Of a stretch of 64,000 nt of DNA, positions 9,261 through 19,952 are shown piece after piece (positions within the stretch are counted from its first letter, which is position 1; every line of letters starts with the position of its first letter). This DNA comes from Rana temporaria (lineage: Eukaryota > Chordata > Amphibia > Anura > Ranidae). The stretch covers positions 71,841,901-71,905,900 of the forward strand of contig NC_053501.1 of assembly GCF_905171775.1 (NCBI RefSeq), written 5' to 3'. The notes beneath the pieces are model-generated. The model did no database searches and was not told where the DNA came from. It worked only from the letters and a program-made list of their open reading frames with translations. The position numbers were made by a program, and so were the translations under genes.

Positions 9261-12200
9261 ATGAGGAGAATGTCAAATAAGGGACGTGGTCGCGGTCGCG
9301 GTGCTGCTGGTGGAGCTCCTGTTACAGGGAGAGGACGTGGTTGATCTGTGCCAGCTACACTCACAAGTGAAACACCTTTCTCAGGTGCGAGTAGGCGACA
9401 GAGCCTGCAGCAGTATTTGGTCAGGCCTAATCCGGCTCTACGAATGTTGAGGCCAGGAGCAGAACAGGCGGTAGTAGATTGGGTTGCTGACAGTGCCTCC
9501 AGTTCCTTCACATTGTCTCCCAACCAGTCTTGTGCCGAAAGATCAGAGTTGGCACTTGCAGCCGATGTCCATCAGTCTTTCACCTCACCCCCTTGCAAAT
9601 CAGCCAAGCAGTCTGAGCCCCAAATCATGCAGCAGTCTCTTCTGCTTTTTGATGACTCTGTTAGCATGGTTTACCAGGGCCATACACCTAGCCCAGCCCC
9701 AGAAGTGGAAGAGATTGAGTGCACCGATGCCCAACCACTTATATTTCAAGATGAGTACATGGGGGGACCATCACAGCACGTCTCAGATGATGATGAAACA
9801 CAGTTGCCAACTGCTGCTGATTTTGCAATTGTGCAGACCGACAAGGAGGGCAGTGATGAAGACTGGGTGGAAGATGATGTGGTGGACGATGAGGTCCTCG
9901 ACCCCACATGGAATCAACCTCATGCAGGTGACCCATGTAGTTCGGAGGAAGAGGTTGTGGTCGCACAGAGCCACCAGCACAGCAGAAGAGGGTGCAGGGT
10001 GCCTGCTACTGCCCAACACAGCAAGGGACCGAGCACACCAAAGCCAGGTCCAAGGAGTTCCCTAGCGTGGCGGTTCTTCACACAATGTGCTGATGACAAG
10101 ACACGAGTGGTTTTCACGTTGTGCAATCAGAGGCTGAAGCGAGGCATAAACGTTCTCAACCTGAGCACAACCTGCATGACCAGGCATCTAAGTGCAAGGC
10201 ACGAGCTGCAGTGGAGTACACACCTCAAAAACCAAGAAAGGTCTCTGGCTCCTCCTGCTTCCTCTTCCGCTTCATGTCTAGGGCCTCTCGGCCTCTTCAT
10301 CCACCTCTGTAGTGACATTGCCACCTGCCACCCCGCAATCAGAGGACCGGCAAGCAACACTACCACCTGGGTCACCAAACATCTCCACAATGTCCCATGG
10401 AAGCATTCAGCTCTCTATCTCCCAAACACTGGAGCGGAAGAGGAAGTACCCCCCTACCCACTCGCGATCCCTGGCCCTGAATGGTAGCATTTCAAAATTC
10501 CTGGCCTTTGAAATGCTGTCATTACGTCTGGTGGAGACACAGAGTTTTAAAAGCCTGATGGCATTGGCTGTCCCACAGTACGTCGTGCCCAACCGCCACT
10601 ACTTTTCCAGGCGCGCCATCCCTTCCCTACACAACCAAGTGGGGAACAAAATCAGGTGTGCACTGCGCAACGCCATCTGTGCCAATGTCCACCTAACTAC
10701 GGATACGTGGACCAGTAAGCACGGTCAGGGACGTTATATATCTCCCTAACAGCGCACTGGGTAAATGCAGTGGAGGCTGGGCCTGAGGCGGATAGCAGTT
10801 TGGGGCATGTTCTTCCACCACCGAGGATTGCAGGGCGCTTCAGTTTACCTCCTGTTGCTAATTCCTCCTACTCCGCTTCCTCATCCTCTACTGCCTCCTC
10901 ATCCGGTCAGCGTAACAAATTCACCACCAACTTCAGCACAGCCATGGGTAAACGCCAGCAGGCAGTTTTAAAACGTTCCTGTTCGGGGGAAAAACCCCAC
11001 ACCGCGCAGGAGTTGTGGAGGGACATGGAACAACAGACCGATGAGTGGTTGGCATCAGTAAGCCTCAAGCCGGGCCTGGTGGTGTGCGATAACGGGCGAA
11101 ATCTCGTAGCAGCTCTGGGCCTAGCCGGTTTGACGCACATCCCTTGCCTGGCGCATGTGCTGAATTTGGTGGTGCAGAGGTTCCTGAAAACTTACCCCGA
11201 TATGCCACAGCTGCTACAGAAAGTGCGGCCATCTGTGCGCACTTTCAGCGTTCTCAGCCTCCTGCTGCTCGCCTGGCGGCGCTGGAGCGTAACTTCGGCC
11301 TTCCCGCTCACCGCCTCATATGTGACGTGCCCACAAGGTGGAACTCCACCTTGCACATGCTGGCCAGACTGTGCGAGCAGCAGCAGGCGATAGTGGAGTT
11401 TCAGCTGCAGCACGCACGCGTGAGTCGCTCTGCGGAACAGAACCACTTCACCACCAATAACTGGGCCTCCATGCGAGACCTGTGTGCCTTGTTGCGCTGT
11501 TTCGAGTACTCCACCAACATGGCCAGTGCCGATGACGCCGTTCTCAGCGTTACTATCCCAGTTCTATGCCTCCTTGAAAAACGCTTCGGGCGATGATGGA
11601 AGGGGATGTGGCACAGGAGGAGGAGGAGGAATCGGGATCATTTCCAAGGCTTTCAGGGCAGTGTGTGGGTTCCTGCACCAACAAAGGCCAGGTACACAAT
11701 TGTCCAGCAAGTGCACAGTTCTGGAGGATGACGAGGTGGAGGATGAGGAGGAGGAGATGGAGGAGGAACCATGTTCACAGCAGGGTGGCACCCAGACCAG
11801 CTCATGGCCATCACTGGTGCATGGCTGGGGGGATACAGAGGACACAGATGATACACCTTCCACAGAGGACAGCTTTTCGTTGCCTCTGGGCAGCCTGGCA
11901 CACATGAGCGATTACATGCTGCAGTGTCTCCGCAACGACCGCCGTGTTTCGCACATTTTAACAGGTGCTGATTACTGGGTGGCCACGCTGCTGGATCCCC
12001 GTTACAAGGACAATGTACCGTCTTTAATTCCCTCACTGGAGCATGATCGCAAGATGCGCGAGTACCAGCGCACGCTGGTAGACGCGCTGCTGGTGGAATT
12101 CCCACCTGGCAGCGGGGGCACAGTGGAAGCACAAGGCGAAGGAAGAGGAGGAGGAAGAGGTTGCCAACGCAGCCGGGGCACCGCCAGCACCTCAGAAGGC

Positions 12201-12596
12201 AGGGTTAGCATGGTCGAAATGTGGAAAAGCTTTGTCAGCACACCACAACAACCAGCACCACCAGCTGATATGGAACGTTTTAGCAGGAGGCAGCATTTCA
12301 CCAACATGGTTGAGCAGTATCTGTGCACACGCCTACACGTACTGAATGACGGGTCTGCCCCCTTAAACTTCTGGGTCTCCAAATTGGGCACATGGCCTGA
12401 GCTTGGCCTTTACGCCTCGGAGGTGCTGGCCTGCCCTGCAGCCAGTGTATTATCTGAACGTGTATTTAGCACGGTAGGGGGCGTTATCACAGACAAGCGC
12501 AGCCGCCTGTCCAGAGCCAATGTGGACAAGCTCACGTTCATTAAAATGAACCAGGCATGGATTCCACAGGACTTGTCCATACCTTGTGCAGAATAG
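9261..12596 (+). pseudogene. hAT (Ac/ZBED-type) transposase, multiply frameshifted
   Basis: The predicted start ATG (9261) opens a Gly/Arg-rich leader (GRGRGRG...) that meets an in-frame TGA at 9342, probably a decayed CGA. The frame then stays open from 9348 with an acidic region and a BED-like zinc finger (about 10065-10215; CMTRHLSARHE present, first Cys pair incomplete). Further pieces lie in shifting frames: TTDTWTSKHG (about 10700), VVCDNGRNLVAAL and CLAHVLNLVV (about 11080-11180), DVPTRWNSTLHML (about 11320), ATLLDPRYK (about 11980), and the C-terminal dimerisation domain (SERVFSTVGG, RANVDKLTFIKMNQAW; 12440-12560). Frame changes fall near 10250-10400, 10733, 11225 and 11575. The family cuts and pastes DNA as an oligomer; this copy cannot encode it. 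A 173-bp MITE sits just after the stop. Confidence 0.93.
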
Positions 12597-12635
12597 AAAT
12601 GTATACCGGCCTTACCCAGCCATTCTTGTTTTTCT

Positions 12636-12824
12636 GATCTTTGTAGGGTTGCCACCTCATCCCTTTAAAAGCGAAAACATATTAATTACACAGGTTCTCT
12701 GGCTGATTAAGGTGCTGCTAATTAAACTCACTTGGTGCCTTATCGACATTAAATTAGCCCCAGGACGTGTGTAACTACTATGTGTTCGGGTTTAAAGGGA
12801 TGAGGTGGCAACCCTAGATCTTTC
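12636..12824. mobile_element. hAT-type MITE with perfect 26-bp inverted ends
   Basis: Element 12644-12816 (173 bp). Both ends begin TAGGGTTGCCACCTCATCCC and match perfectly for 26 bases when inverted. It is flanked by GATCTTTG (12636-12643) and GATCTTTC (12817-12824), an 8-bp duplication with one change. Non-coding. It inserted in the 3' untranslated part of the hAT transposase copy. Confidence 0.93.
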
Positions 12825-13248
12825 TCACTCTTTTGGGGTGTATAAAAAATAAAAAAATAAATCAATTAAAAACCAAAACCTGGTGTTGTTGGCTACCTCG
12901 TTCTCCTCCACCGCCGCTTCCACCTACACCGCCACATCCACCGCCACCTCAACATCCTACTTCATATGTACCTCGTCCTCCTAGGTCAAGATTATTATTT
13001 TTTTATGTTATTTTAAGTTATTTCCCTATCCACATTTATTTTCAGAGTACTTGCCATGCTCTTACCGACATTTTGCAGCCCTCTAGCCCTTTCCCTTTGT
13101 GTTTTAGAGAATTTTTTGTACTAAAAAATTTTGGGTCCCCATTGACTTCAATCGGGTTCGGGTCAAGTTCGGGTCCCGAACCCAGACTTTTTTCTGAAGT
13201 TCGGCCGAACCCGTCGAACCCGAACATCCAGGTGTCCGCTCAACTCTA

Positions 13249-14036
13249 CTGACCTGTGATCGCTGTTTCCCAAGATGCCCTGTATTTCTACATCTGCAAT
13301 CAGGTCTGTATTGTTAGTAATCAGTAGGTCTAGTAACGCATTGTTTTTGTGGTGTATTCACCATCTGACACATGAAGTTATTCTGCAAGACATTTAGAAA
13401 ATGGCGAGCCTTAGACGAATGTGCGGATCCTTCTGCCCAGTTTATATCAGGATAATTAAAATCCCCCATTATGGTGACATTTTCCATCCTTCCCGCCATT
13501 CCAAGCTGTGCTAGGAGGTCCGCCTCCCCCACCGACCTCAGGTTAGGGGGCCTATAGCATGCACCTAGCAATACTTTTCCCTTAGTTTCCTCCCTTTGGA
13601 GCTCCACCTACAAGGATTCCACCTCCTCCCTAGCTCCATTAGTGATATCGTCCCTCACATTCACTTGCACATTTTTTCTGATGTACAGGCATACCCCTCC
13701 CCCTTTTTTACCCTCTCTGTCTCTGCAATATAGGGAATACCCCTGAATGGTTGTCAGCCAATCATGAGAGCTGTCAAACCAAGTCTCTGAAATTCCCACA
13801 AAATCAAGATCCTCCTCGTACAATACGTACAATAGCAGCTCCATTTCTACCATCTGGTTAGCCAGACTTCTAGCATCAGTGTACAAGCCTCCTAGTTTTG
13901 TCCAGTCGCATACCATATACTTGTTAATTGTAATGATGCTGCAATTTGGATTTGTCAACTTACCTACCATGGGTTTTGGTAATCTAGTTACCCTACAGCT
14001 AATGCCCCCAATATTACCCTCTGAATCTTGTTCCAC
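13249..14036 (-). pseudogene. CR1 ORF2 endonuclease domain, one stop and one frameshift
   Basis: The AP-endonuclease-like N-terminus of a CR1 polyprotein, which nicks target DNA to prime reverse transcription. Visible motifs in order: LYTDARSLANQM, DFVGISETWFDSSHDW (the ETW metal-site region), KKGGGVCLYI, GACYRPPN, IMGDFNYPDINW, and after a frameshift near 13333 a segment ending GNSDHRS, where the hAT insertion cuts it. Between ESL and VELQR an in-frame TAG (13608-13610) replaces an expected Trp codon. Apart from that stop and the shift, about 240 codons are collinear, so decay is moderate. Confidence 0.9.
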
Positions 14037-14073
14037 ACTGGCTGTCTTTACATATGGACCCTCCCCCCATCAC

Positions 14074-14768
14074 CTAGTTTAAAATCCCCTCTAACTTTTC
14101 GGCCATCTTCTCTTCCAGCTGAGCTGCACATTGCCCATTTAGGTGCAGTCCATCCCTGCTAAAGAGCCGGTAACCGACTGAGAAATCAGTCCAGTTCTCC
14201 AGGAACCTAAAACCCCTCCTTTCTACACCAGCTCCTCAGCCACTTGTTAATTTCCCTAATCTCCCATTGCCTCTTTGGTGTGGCTCGAGGTACTGGTAGT
14301 ATTTCTGAGAATACTACCTCGGAGGTCCTAATCCTCAATTTAGTTCCTAATTCCCTGAAATTGTTTTTTTAGGACTTTTCATCTTCCTCTAACTTTTTCA
14401 TTGGTACCCACATGTAACATGACAGCCGGGTCCTCCCCCGCCCCACCCAATAATCTGTCCACCAGATCGTCATATGCCGAACCCGAATGCCTGGTAAACT
14501 ACATACAATTTGGTGCTTACTCTCTTTGTGACAGACTGTCCTGTCTGTCCTTCTAATTATTGAGTCCCCTACCACCAGAATCTGTCTTTCCTTAGCCTCG
14601 CTCCCACCCTCAGCTAGGGCCGTCACACCAGCAATGCTGGACCCTGACTGGTTTCCCCAATATCATGCATACTTATTGGGATGTTCCAGCCCAGGACCAG
14701 TCACCCTGGCATTTTCCTCTCTACCCTTCCTGAGTGTCACCCATCTACTCTGCTGTTGTGCCTGCCCC
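14074..14768 (-). pseudogene. CR1 ORF1 with SGNH hydrolase-like domain, frameshifted
   Basis: Starts in a region coding SRWVTLRKGR, passes through EAKERQILVVGDSIIRR (block I, GDS with the nucleophile Ser), and later SRDGLHLNG (the Asp/His block V) before the stop at 14076-14074. The frame changes between these blocks (around 14400-14470). ORF1 proteins of CR1 are RNA-binding and esterase-like; the role of the esterase fold in retrotransposition is not settled. Confidence 0.85.
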
Positions 14769-14771
14769 CCT

Positions 14772-14939
14772 TGTATCTCCGCCCTTTCAGAACACACATT
14801 CAGTGCTGCTGGAGGCTTTGTGACCGATCACAGGGTGCGCCTCTCCACTGACTCGGTCAATCGACTGACCTTCATAAAAATGAATCAGGCTTGGATCAAC
14901 ACCAGCTACCAAGCACCTGATGCAGATGTAACTGAATAA
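14772..14939 (+). pseudogene. hAT transposase C-terminal dimerisation fragment
   Basis: Encodes SALSEHTFSAAGGFVTDHRV, then VNRLTFIKMNQAWI and a stop at 14937-14939. This is the hATC dimerisation signature, also present at 12440-12560 in the first copy. Only about 55 codons remain. Confidence 0.88.
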
Positions 14940-15088
14940 TTTTTTTGAAATGAAAGATCCCTTGGAGACTGCCTATGCTGATGCTGAGTGACTGTCCTGT
15001 TATGCTGCTGACTGAATATCCTTTTCCTCCTCACTGATCTTGCTGATAGCTAATAAGAACATTTTTGTTTCTGGGCTCCTCCTCCAGT

Positions 15089-15640
15089 GCCTAAGGCCCA
15101 ATTTTTCGGCCCCTGTTTAACAGGGGCGTCTAATAACAATTTTGGTGCAATACTTTGCATGTGGCTCCTTGCTGCGATCCAATTACAGTATCTGTGAGGG
15201 GTTGCAGTGTTGTGTTGTGCCTAAGGCCCAATTTTTCGGCCCCTGTTTAACAGGGGCGTCTAATAACAATTTTTGATGCAATACTTTGCATGTGGCTCTT
15301 TGCTGCGCTCCAATTACAGTATCTGTGAGGGGTTGCAGTGTTGTGTTGTGCCTAAGGCCCAATTTTTCGGCCCCTGTTTAACAGGGGCGTCTAATAACAA
15401 TTGTTGATGCAATACTTTGCATGTGGCTCTTTGCTGCGCTCCAATTACAGTATCTGAGGGGTTGCAGTGTTGTGTTGTGCCTAAGGCTCAATTTTTCGGC
15501 CCCTGTTTAACAGAGGCGTCTAATAACAATTTTTGATGCAATACTTTGCATGTGGCTCTTTGCTGCGCTCCAATTACATTATCTGTGAGGGGTTGCAGTG
15601 TTGTGACACCGCCACCAGTGCCTAAGGCCCAATTTTTCTG
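15089..15640. repeat. About 130-bp tandem repeat (4 copies plus)
   Basis: GCCTAAGGCCCAATTTTTCG recurs at about 15089, 15219, 15350, 15479 and 15620 (spacing 130, 131, 129, 141). Each unit also has TTTAACAGGGGCGTCTAATA and GAGGGGTTGCAGTGTTGTG. Non-coding; probably the 3' untranslated region of the hAT remnant. Confidence 0.92.
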
Positions 15641-15650
15641 CCCCTGTTCT

Positions 15651-15939
15651 AGTACTTTTCTTTGTTTGATTATTTTCTAATTTGAGTTCATTCTAGCTTT
15701 CTCCTACGTTATCATAGTGTCATGTTTATTTTCCTGTACTAAATACTCATCATTGTCAATGTAAACACCACAAATCTAGATTTGTTCTTTTAGGCAGCAT
15801 TGATATAATAAGAAGCCACACATTGTTGAGTATCCAAAAATATTTATTGTATCACACTTAAAATGTGTAATTTTCATTTTTTCAAAAAATATCTCAATAG
15901 AAATTGTTTAATTTATTTTTTATTTTTTTTAAGAACTAT
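15651..15939. other. AT-rich stretch without recognised feature
   Basis: No open frame, inverted repeat or tandem unit that I can support; homopolymer T and A runs only. Confidence 0.6.
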
Positions 15940-16650
15940 GGGCCAAATCCACAAAAGGGATACGACGGCGTAATCGCTGTTACGCCATCGTATCCCTGTT
16001 CCTAACTATGGAACTGATCCACAGAATCAGTTTTCCATAGTTAGTCAGAAGATCCGGCATGTGTAAGGGACTTACACTGCCGGATCTTAGGATGCAGTAC
16101 CGCATCCGCCGCTGGGGGCATTTTGTGTCGAAATGCCGCCTAGGGTATGCAAATTAGCACTTACGGAGATCCACAAAGCTTTTCAGCTTCGTTTTTTCTC
16201 CGTAAGTTTTAGTTTGCATATGCAAAATTAGGGCTGCTTTTACAAGGTGTAAAGTTAGTACACCATGTAAAAGCAGACCTTTCTGTCCAGCGACGCGATT
16301 TTTTTAAAATTTAGAATTTTTTTTTTCCCGCCGTATCTTTTTTTTTTCCCGACGCAACTTTATTGACCCGTCGCAATCCACAAAGCTCGGCGTAACGTAA
16401 TTTCGCGCTATGCACGTCGGGAAAATGATGTCACGAGCATGCGCAGTACGGCCGGCACGGGAGCGCGCCTAATTTAAATGGGAATCGCCCCCATTTCAAT
16501 AGGAACGCCTTGCGCCGATGGAATTTAAGTTACACAGCCCAAAATTTCTAGGTAAGTGCTTTGTGGATCGGGCACTTAGGTAGAAATTTTAAGGCAGTGT
16601 AACTTAAATGGAAAAAATTAAGTTAGGCACGATCTTTGTGGATTACCCCC
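15940..16650. mobile_element. Harbinger-type MITE, 'GGGCCAGATCCACAAA' family, copy A
   Basis: Ends GGGCCAAATCCACAAA and TTTGTGGATTACCCCC are inverted. Inside, long arms are complementary (GTAAGGGACTTACACTG, CATTTTGTGTCGAAATGC, GCGCATGC). The family recurs at 19956, 21714, 42899, 45887, 54167 and elsewhere. No coding sequence. Confidence 0.82.
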
Positions 16651-17244
16651 AATATTTTTGCTTTTAAATACTTGTCTACATCTATTTTATTTTTTTATTT
16701 TTTTTAAACCCTCCCCAGAACATCAATCAGATTCTTCAGGTTTTGGTCCACCTTTCGGTTGTTCTTTATGATCTTCTCCAAGGCGAGGTTTGTGTCCTCT
16801 ATTTTCGAACACCTCCTGAAATTTGGAAAAAAACATGTATTAAAATTATGCAGGCCTACATGTATTACCTGAAGCTGTGCTGTATGACACTGACCTGATG
16901 TGGTGGCATTTTGCACTTCCTGCACATGCGTCGAGGGTGGGGCTTGGCTCTGTGTGGGGGTGGTCGGCTCCACTGCTGCAGCTTGATTGCGGCCTATGAG
17001 ATTGTAAAAAAAGGGATAGATGAATCAAAAAGATTAGAGGCCTGAAAGAGGAATATCAATCATTCTTTTTAAAAAGTGTGGTACAATTGTCTGTTTTTAC
17101 AATCCTTCCAAGCTTAACACAGGATTTTATCCATTACCAAAGCTGCTGCATTTCTCTATCTTTGGCCAAGTTTCCTACATGGAAAAACAACAAGTATACA
17201 CTGGATCACCTCTGTGTGACACCCTCACTAGGTTGTTCTTGTGA

Positions 17245-17604
17245 CCAACACTCAGTGCCGATCCTGACCTCCCTGGGGCCCGAAGCAAAATGACATGACA
17301 CATTAAAAATGAGAAGCAGGGGGCGCTGACGACAGTGACATGTCACATTAAAGAAAGTTGAGAAGTGGGGGGAGGGGGTGTTCTGCTGTCAGAAATGACA
17401 TCTTACATTAAATTGAGAAGCAAGGGGTGCTGACTTCTTGCCTTTTCTCCCATGCAACCAGCGAGTTGAGAAGCAGGGTGAGGGGGCGAAAATGACTTCT
17501 TACCAGGCGGGGCCTCTAGTTATTTAGGGGGCCCTTCGCAGCTTTGCAGAGCCCTAAGCGGCTTGCATAGTGAGCCTATAGGGCGGATCGGCCATGCCAA
17601 CCAT
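17245..17604. mobile_element. hAT-type MITE, 'CAGTGCCGATCC' family, copy 1
   Basis: Element 17253-17596 begins CAGTGCCGATCCTGACC and ends GGATCGGCCATG. Flanks CCAACACT and CCAACCAT match in 6 of 8 bases, an eroded 8-bp duplication. About 80-90% similar by eye, in opposite orientation, to 18897-19171. Confidence 0.75.
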
Positions 17605-17895
17605 TGTGCTACTGAGTCCATATGTGTAATCAACTGCTGTGCTGAGCATAATCTCCTTTTACTGTATATTGACTTAAGTTGGATTATTTAAATCTAGTTA
17701 ATAACACATCTACATTAAATAAAAAAATTGGTCTCACATAAAATGATCATATATAGAATGAACAACCGATTATTATGCCCACAAGCATGAACCTTGAGAC
17801 ATCTATTCTTGAACTGTATATATACACACAACCTGAAAGAAAAAGCACATGCCGCAAAATAATAAAAACAAATAATCAGAGTACACTTTTAAATA
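17605..17895. other. Intron remnant of the Harbinger Myb-like pseudogene
   Basis: AT-rich, no frame or repeat recognised; lies between the MITE and the exon donor at 17901. Confidence 0.5.
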
Positions 17896-18440
17896 ACTTA
17901 CGTCTTCTGAGGACTCTTTGAATTCTCTCGAGCTGCTCCGGTTCTCTTCTTTTGAGGTCTGACCACCTCTTCCTCAACATTCTCTATTATCTTGGCCTTG
18001 ACCTTCTTGGGGTTCTTGTAAGGCCCTTTTAGACAGTCATAGTCCTCCTTTTTAAGGATGGCAACCATCTCCACCATTTCATCGAAAGCCATGTTGGTGG
18101 CTTTGTACCTCCTCTTGCTCCTGGTGTGTGCCTGGCCTCTCTCCTTACTTGTGGTTGCAGCTTCCTGTCCTCCATCATGTCTTCAGTGAAGTGCATTGAC
18201 CGACCGAAAAGGGACGTGGCAATTACTAGCACGATCGCCATGGGTGGGGAGACGTGCGGAGCTTCTTGTATGCGTATTGTATAAGAGATATTGCGTGAGT
18301 GAGAACGTCGTTCGCAGTCAGTAGAAAACGTTGGGAAAACGATCGTGCAGTATGACGATATGAAACTTGATTTTGGACTTTATGATCAGTGGATGAGTTT
18401 GTGGGTTAGATATGGGGAGAAAGCTATGGCTTGACTGGCA

Positions 18441-18830
18441 TTAGCTTTTTTTGCTTAATTTTGACTTGCAGAAATAAAGGCCTTCAGAGAACAGGAGTTC
18501 TTCACAGAATTTGTTCAAAGGGGGCCCCGGATGGCAACCCCCCTTTTTTCTAGAATTTTTCTTTCCCAAAATAAAAATTATTGAGCCAAGATCTGGCATT
18601 GTAATGCCCCCCCCCAACCCTAAAATAATCTTCATATTGTTGCCACACAGCACGTGCGCTTTGGGGTGCCAAGCCTGCATGGACAGTCTCACGGGCCACC
18701 ACCACTGTAATATCAGTGGCCTCATCACCAGGCACAAGTGTCATGTAGTTTGTTGAGGGTCTCTTTAGGAAATTGTGCAATATGCAGCAGCAAAGTCTGA
18801 CATGGTTCAGATTCTACTTAACAAACCTAC
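18441..18830 (-). pseudogene. PIF/Harbinger DDE transposase, C-terminal fragment
   Basis: The minus strand encodes CCCILHNFLKRPSTNY, matching the 'C(C)xLHNF' C-terminal motif of PIF/Harbinger nucleases, followed by a variable tail with PGDEATD. The upstream catalytic part is missing: a hAT MITE (18897-19171) follows at once. With the Myb-like pseudogene at 16704-18241 it forms the remains of one two-gene Harbinger element. Confidence 0.65.
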
Positions 18831-18888
18831 AGTCCTTATCTTGTTTGCACCGCCTGTATACTGCTGTTCAAAGTATATAGAGCCAAAG

Positions 18889-19179
18889 GGTCTTGTCAGG
18901 GCCCCCTATGCAAGCCGCTTAGGGCCCCCCGCAAAGCTGCAAAGGGCCCCCCAAATTACTAGAGGCCTTGCCTGGTGAGAAGTCATTTTCGCCCCCTCAC
19001 CACTCTTCTAAACTCGCTGGCTGAGTCATTTCCGACAGCAGAACACCCCCTCCCCCCGCTTCTCAACTTTCTTTAATGTGACATGTCACTGTCGTCAGCG
19101 CCCCCTGCTTCTCATTTTTAACATGCCATGTCAATTTGCTTAGGGCCCCAGGGAGGTCAGGATCGGCACTGGGTCTTGT
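18889..19179. mobile_element. hAT-type MITE, 'CAGTGCCGATCC' family, copy 2, perfect 8-bp duplication
   Basis: Element 18897-19171 (275 bp), CAGGGCCCCC...GGATCGGCACTG, flanked on both sides by GGTCTTGT (18889-18896 and 19172-19179). It lies inverted relative to the copy at 17253. Non-coding. Confidence 0.93.
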
Positions 19180-19540
19180 AATGACCTGGGGGGAGTGGTG
19201 GCGGGGTAACTCATGCTATTTTTTTCCATGATTTTTATCCATATTGCAGGGACCAAACATTACATTAAAGCCGCAAGCAGTATTAAATTACTTTTTTTCT
19301 GAGAGTAATCTCATGTTGTGCAGGGACATTTCTAAACATGTGCCACTACTATAGACAACCAGCAGGTACGATATTTAAAGGAATTTTTTTTTCACTTTAA
19401 GCATCATTAAAATCGCTGCTCCAGAAAAAAATACAGTTTTCAAAACTTTTTTTTCCATTGATACATGTTCCCTGGGGCAAGACCCAGGTTCTCAAAGACG
19501 TTTTCCAACAATAACTTGAATATTGGGCTTTAAAATGAGC
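19180..19540. other. Unassigned AT-rich interval
   Basis: No gene seen. It contains poly-T runs and may include the body of the hAT end that follows. Confidence 0.5.
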
Positions 19541-19544
19541 ACTT

Positions 19545-19664
19545 TTGAATTCGAACGTTCGAGTCCCATAGACTTTAATGGGGTTCTAAATGTTTGCACA
19601 AACGGTCGGTCTGTTCGAACGTTCTGGTGCGAACCGAACGCGGGTATGTTCGGCTCATCCCTAC
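19545..19664. mobile_element. hAT terminal fragment
   Basis: Repeated GAACGTTCG and GAACCGAACG motifs end in GTTCGGCTCATCCCTA, a hAT-style right terminus similar to the end at 13248 (GAACCCGAACATCC...CAACTCTA). No left end was identified. Confidence 0.55.
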
Positions 19665-19850
19665 TAAGCAGTACTCAGATTACACAGCAGAACACAGTTA
19701 TTCCAAGATACAGTAGTACTCAGTCACTTAGCAGTACTCAGTTAGTTAGTTACTCTCAGGTACTCAGCAATACTCAGTCACATGGTAGTACTTAGTAGTA
19801 CTTGGCCACCCATCAGCACTTAGTCACTCTCGAGTAGAGCAGTATAATCA
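19664..19850. repeat. Degenerate AGTACTCAG tandem repeat
   Basis: Loose repeats of CAGTACTCAGTCACTTAG; short open frame 19523-19795 is a by-product. Confidence 0.7.
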
Positions 19851-19952
19851 CACAATCAAAAAACTCTCCTCTAGATATAATCTAATGGTGTGGTGCTTCA
19901 ATATCTGGATCAGAGTTTTATTCCTGTGCTTCAGCACTGTAAAGGTGCCCAC

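Larger units (their letters stand above)
8701..13248 (+). mobile_element. hAT transposon, autonomous-type but decayed (right end at 13248)
   Basis: Comprises a tandem-repeat leader, a hAT transposase (9261-12596), a proline/threonine-codon-rich tail (12890-12990), and a right terminus ending in CCGCTCAACTCTA at 13248. Subterminal GAACCCG/CGGGTTCGGG motifs resemble those of a second hAT end at 19545-19664. The sequence to the right is CR1 LINE coding sequence interrupted in mid-motif, so 13248/13249 is a true insertion border with expected 8-bp duplication CTGACCTG (13249-13256). No matching left copy is seen in the window. The left border given here is only where hAT-like sequence becomes recognisable. 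Confidence 0.75.
13249..14768 (-). mobile_element. CR1-type LINE fragment (ORF1 and endonuclease part of ORF2)
   Basis: Minus-strand order is an ORF1 with an SGNH-hydrolase-like domain (14768 to 14074), then the apurinic-type endonuclease of ORF2 (about 14036 to 13249). This is standard for vertebrate CR1. It is cut at its 3' side at 13249 by the hAT terminus, in the middle of the endonuclease SDH motif region, and at its 5' side near 14768 by another hAT fragment. Reverse transcriptase and 3' tail are absent. Confidence 0.88.
14770..15650 (+). mobile_element. Second hAT remnant: 3' end of transposase plus 130-bp tandem repeat
   Basis: Starts abruptly after CR1 with hAT C-terminal coding sequence (to 14939), then an untranslated part, then a 130-bp tandem repeat typical of hAT 3' regions. 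The 5' nine-tenths of the transposase is missing. Its C-terminal residues differ clearly from those of the copy at 9261-12596, so it is a separate element. Confidence 0.75.
16704..18241 (-). pseudogene. Harbinger Myb/SANT-like DNA-binding protein gene, decayed, three exons
   Basis: Minus-strand exon at 18241-17902 encodes SKRRYKATNMAFDEMVEMV, then DYDCLKGPYKNPKKVKAKI and, in another frame, LRKRWSDLKRREPEQLERIQ, a Myb/SANT-like domain as in the second protein of PIF/Harbinger transposons. It ends at a good donor (GTAAGT, 17901-17896). Two small exons follow, near 16993-16893 and 16817-16704, separated by a 75-base intron with a CAG/GTCAGT donor and a TTTCAG acceptor; the last encodes a short Lys/Asn-rich helix ending DVLGRV. 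The SANT region has lost a segment and shifted frame, so it is a pseudogene. The long intron carries a hAT MITE (17253-17596). Confidence 0.65.

Noticed and set aside
12833..13252. 139-residue Pro-rich plus-strand frame
   Set aside because: Non-coding 3' tail of the hAT element; the end of the frame runs through the element's terminal repeat.
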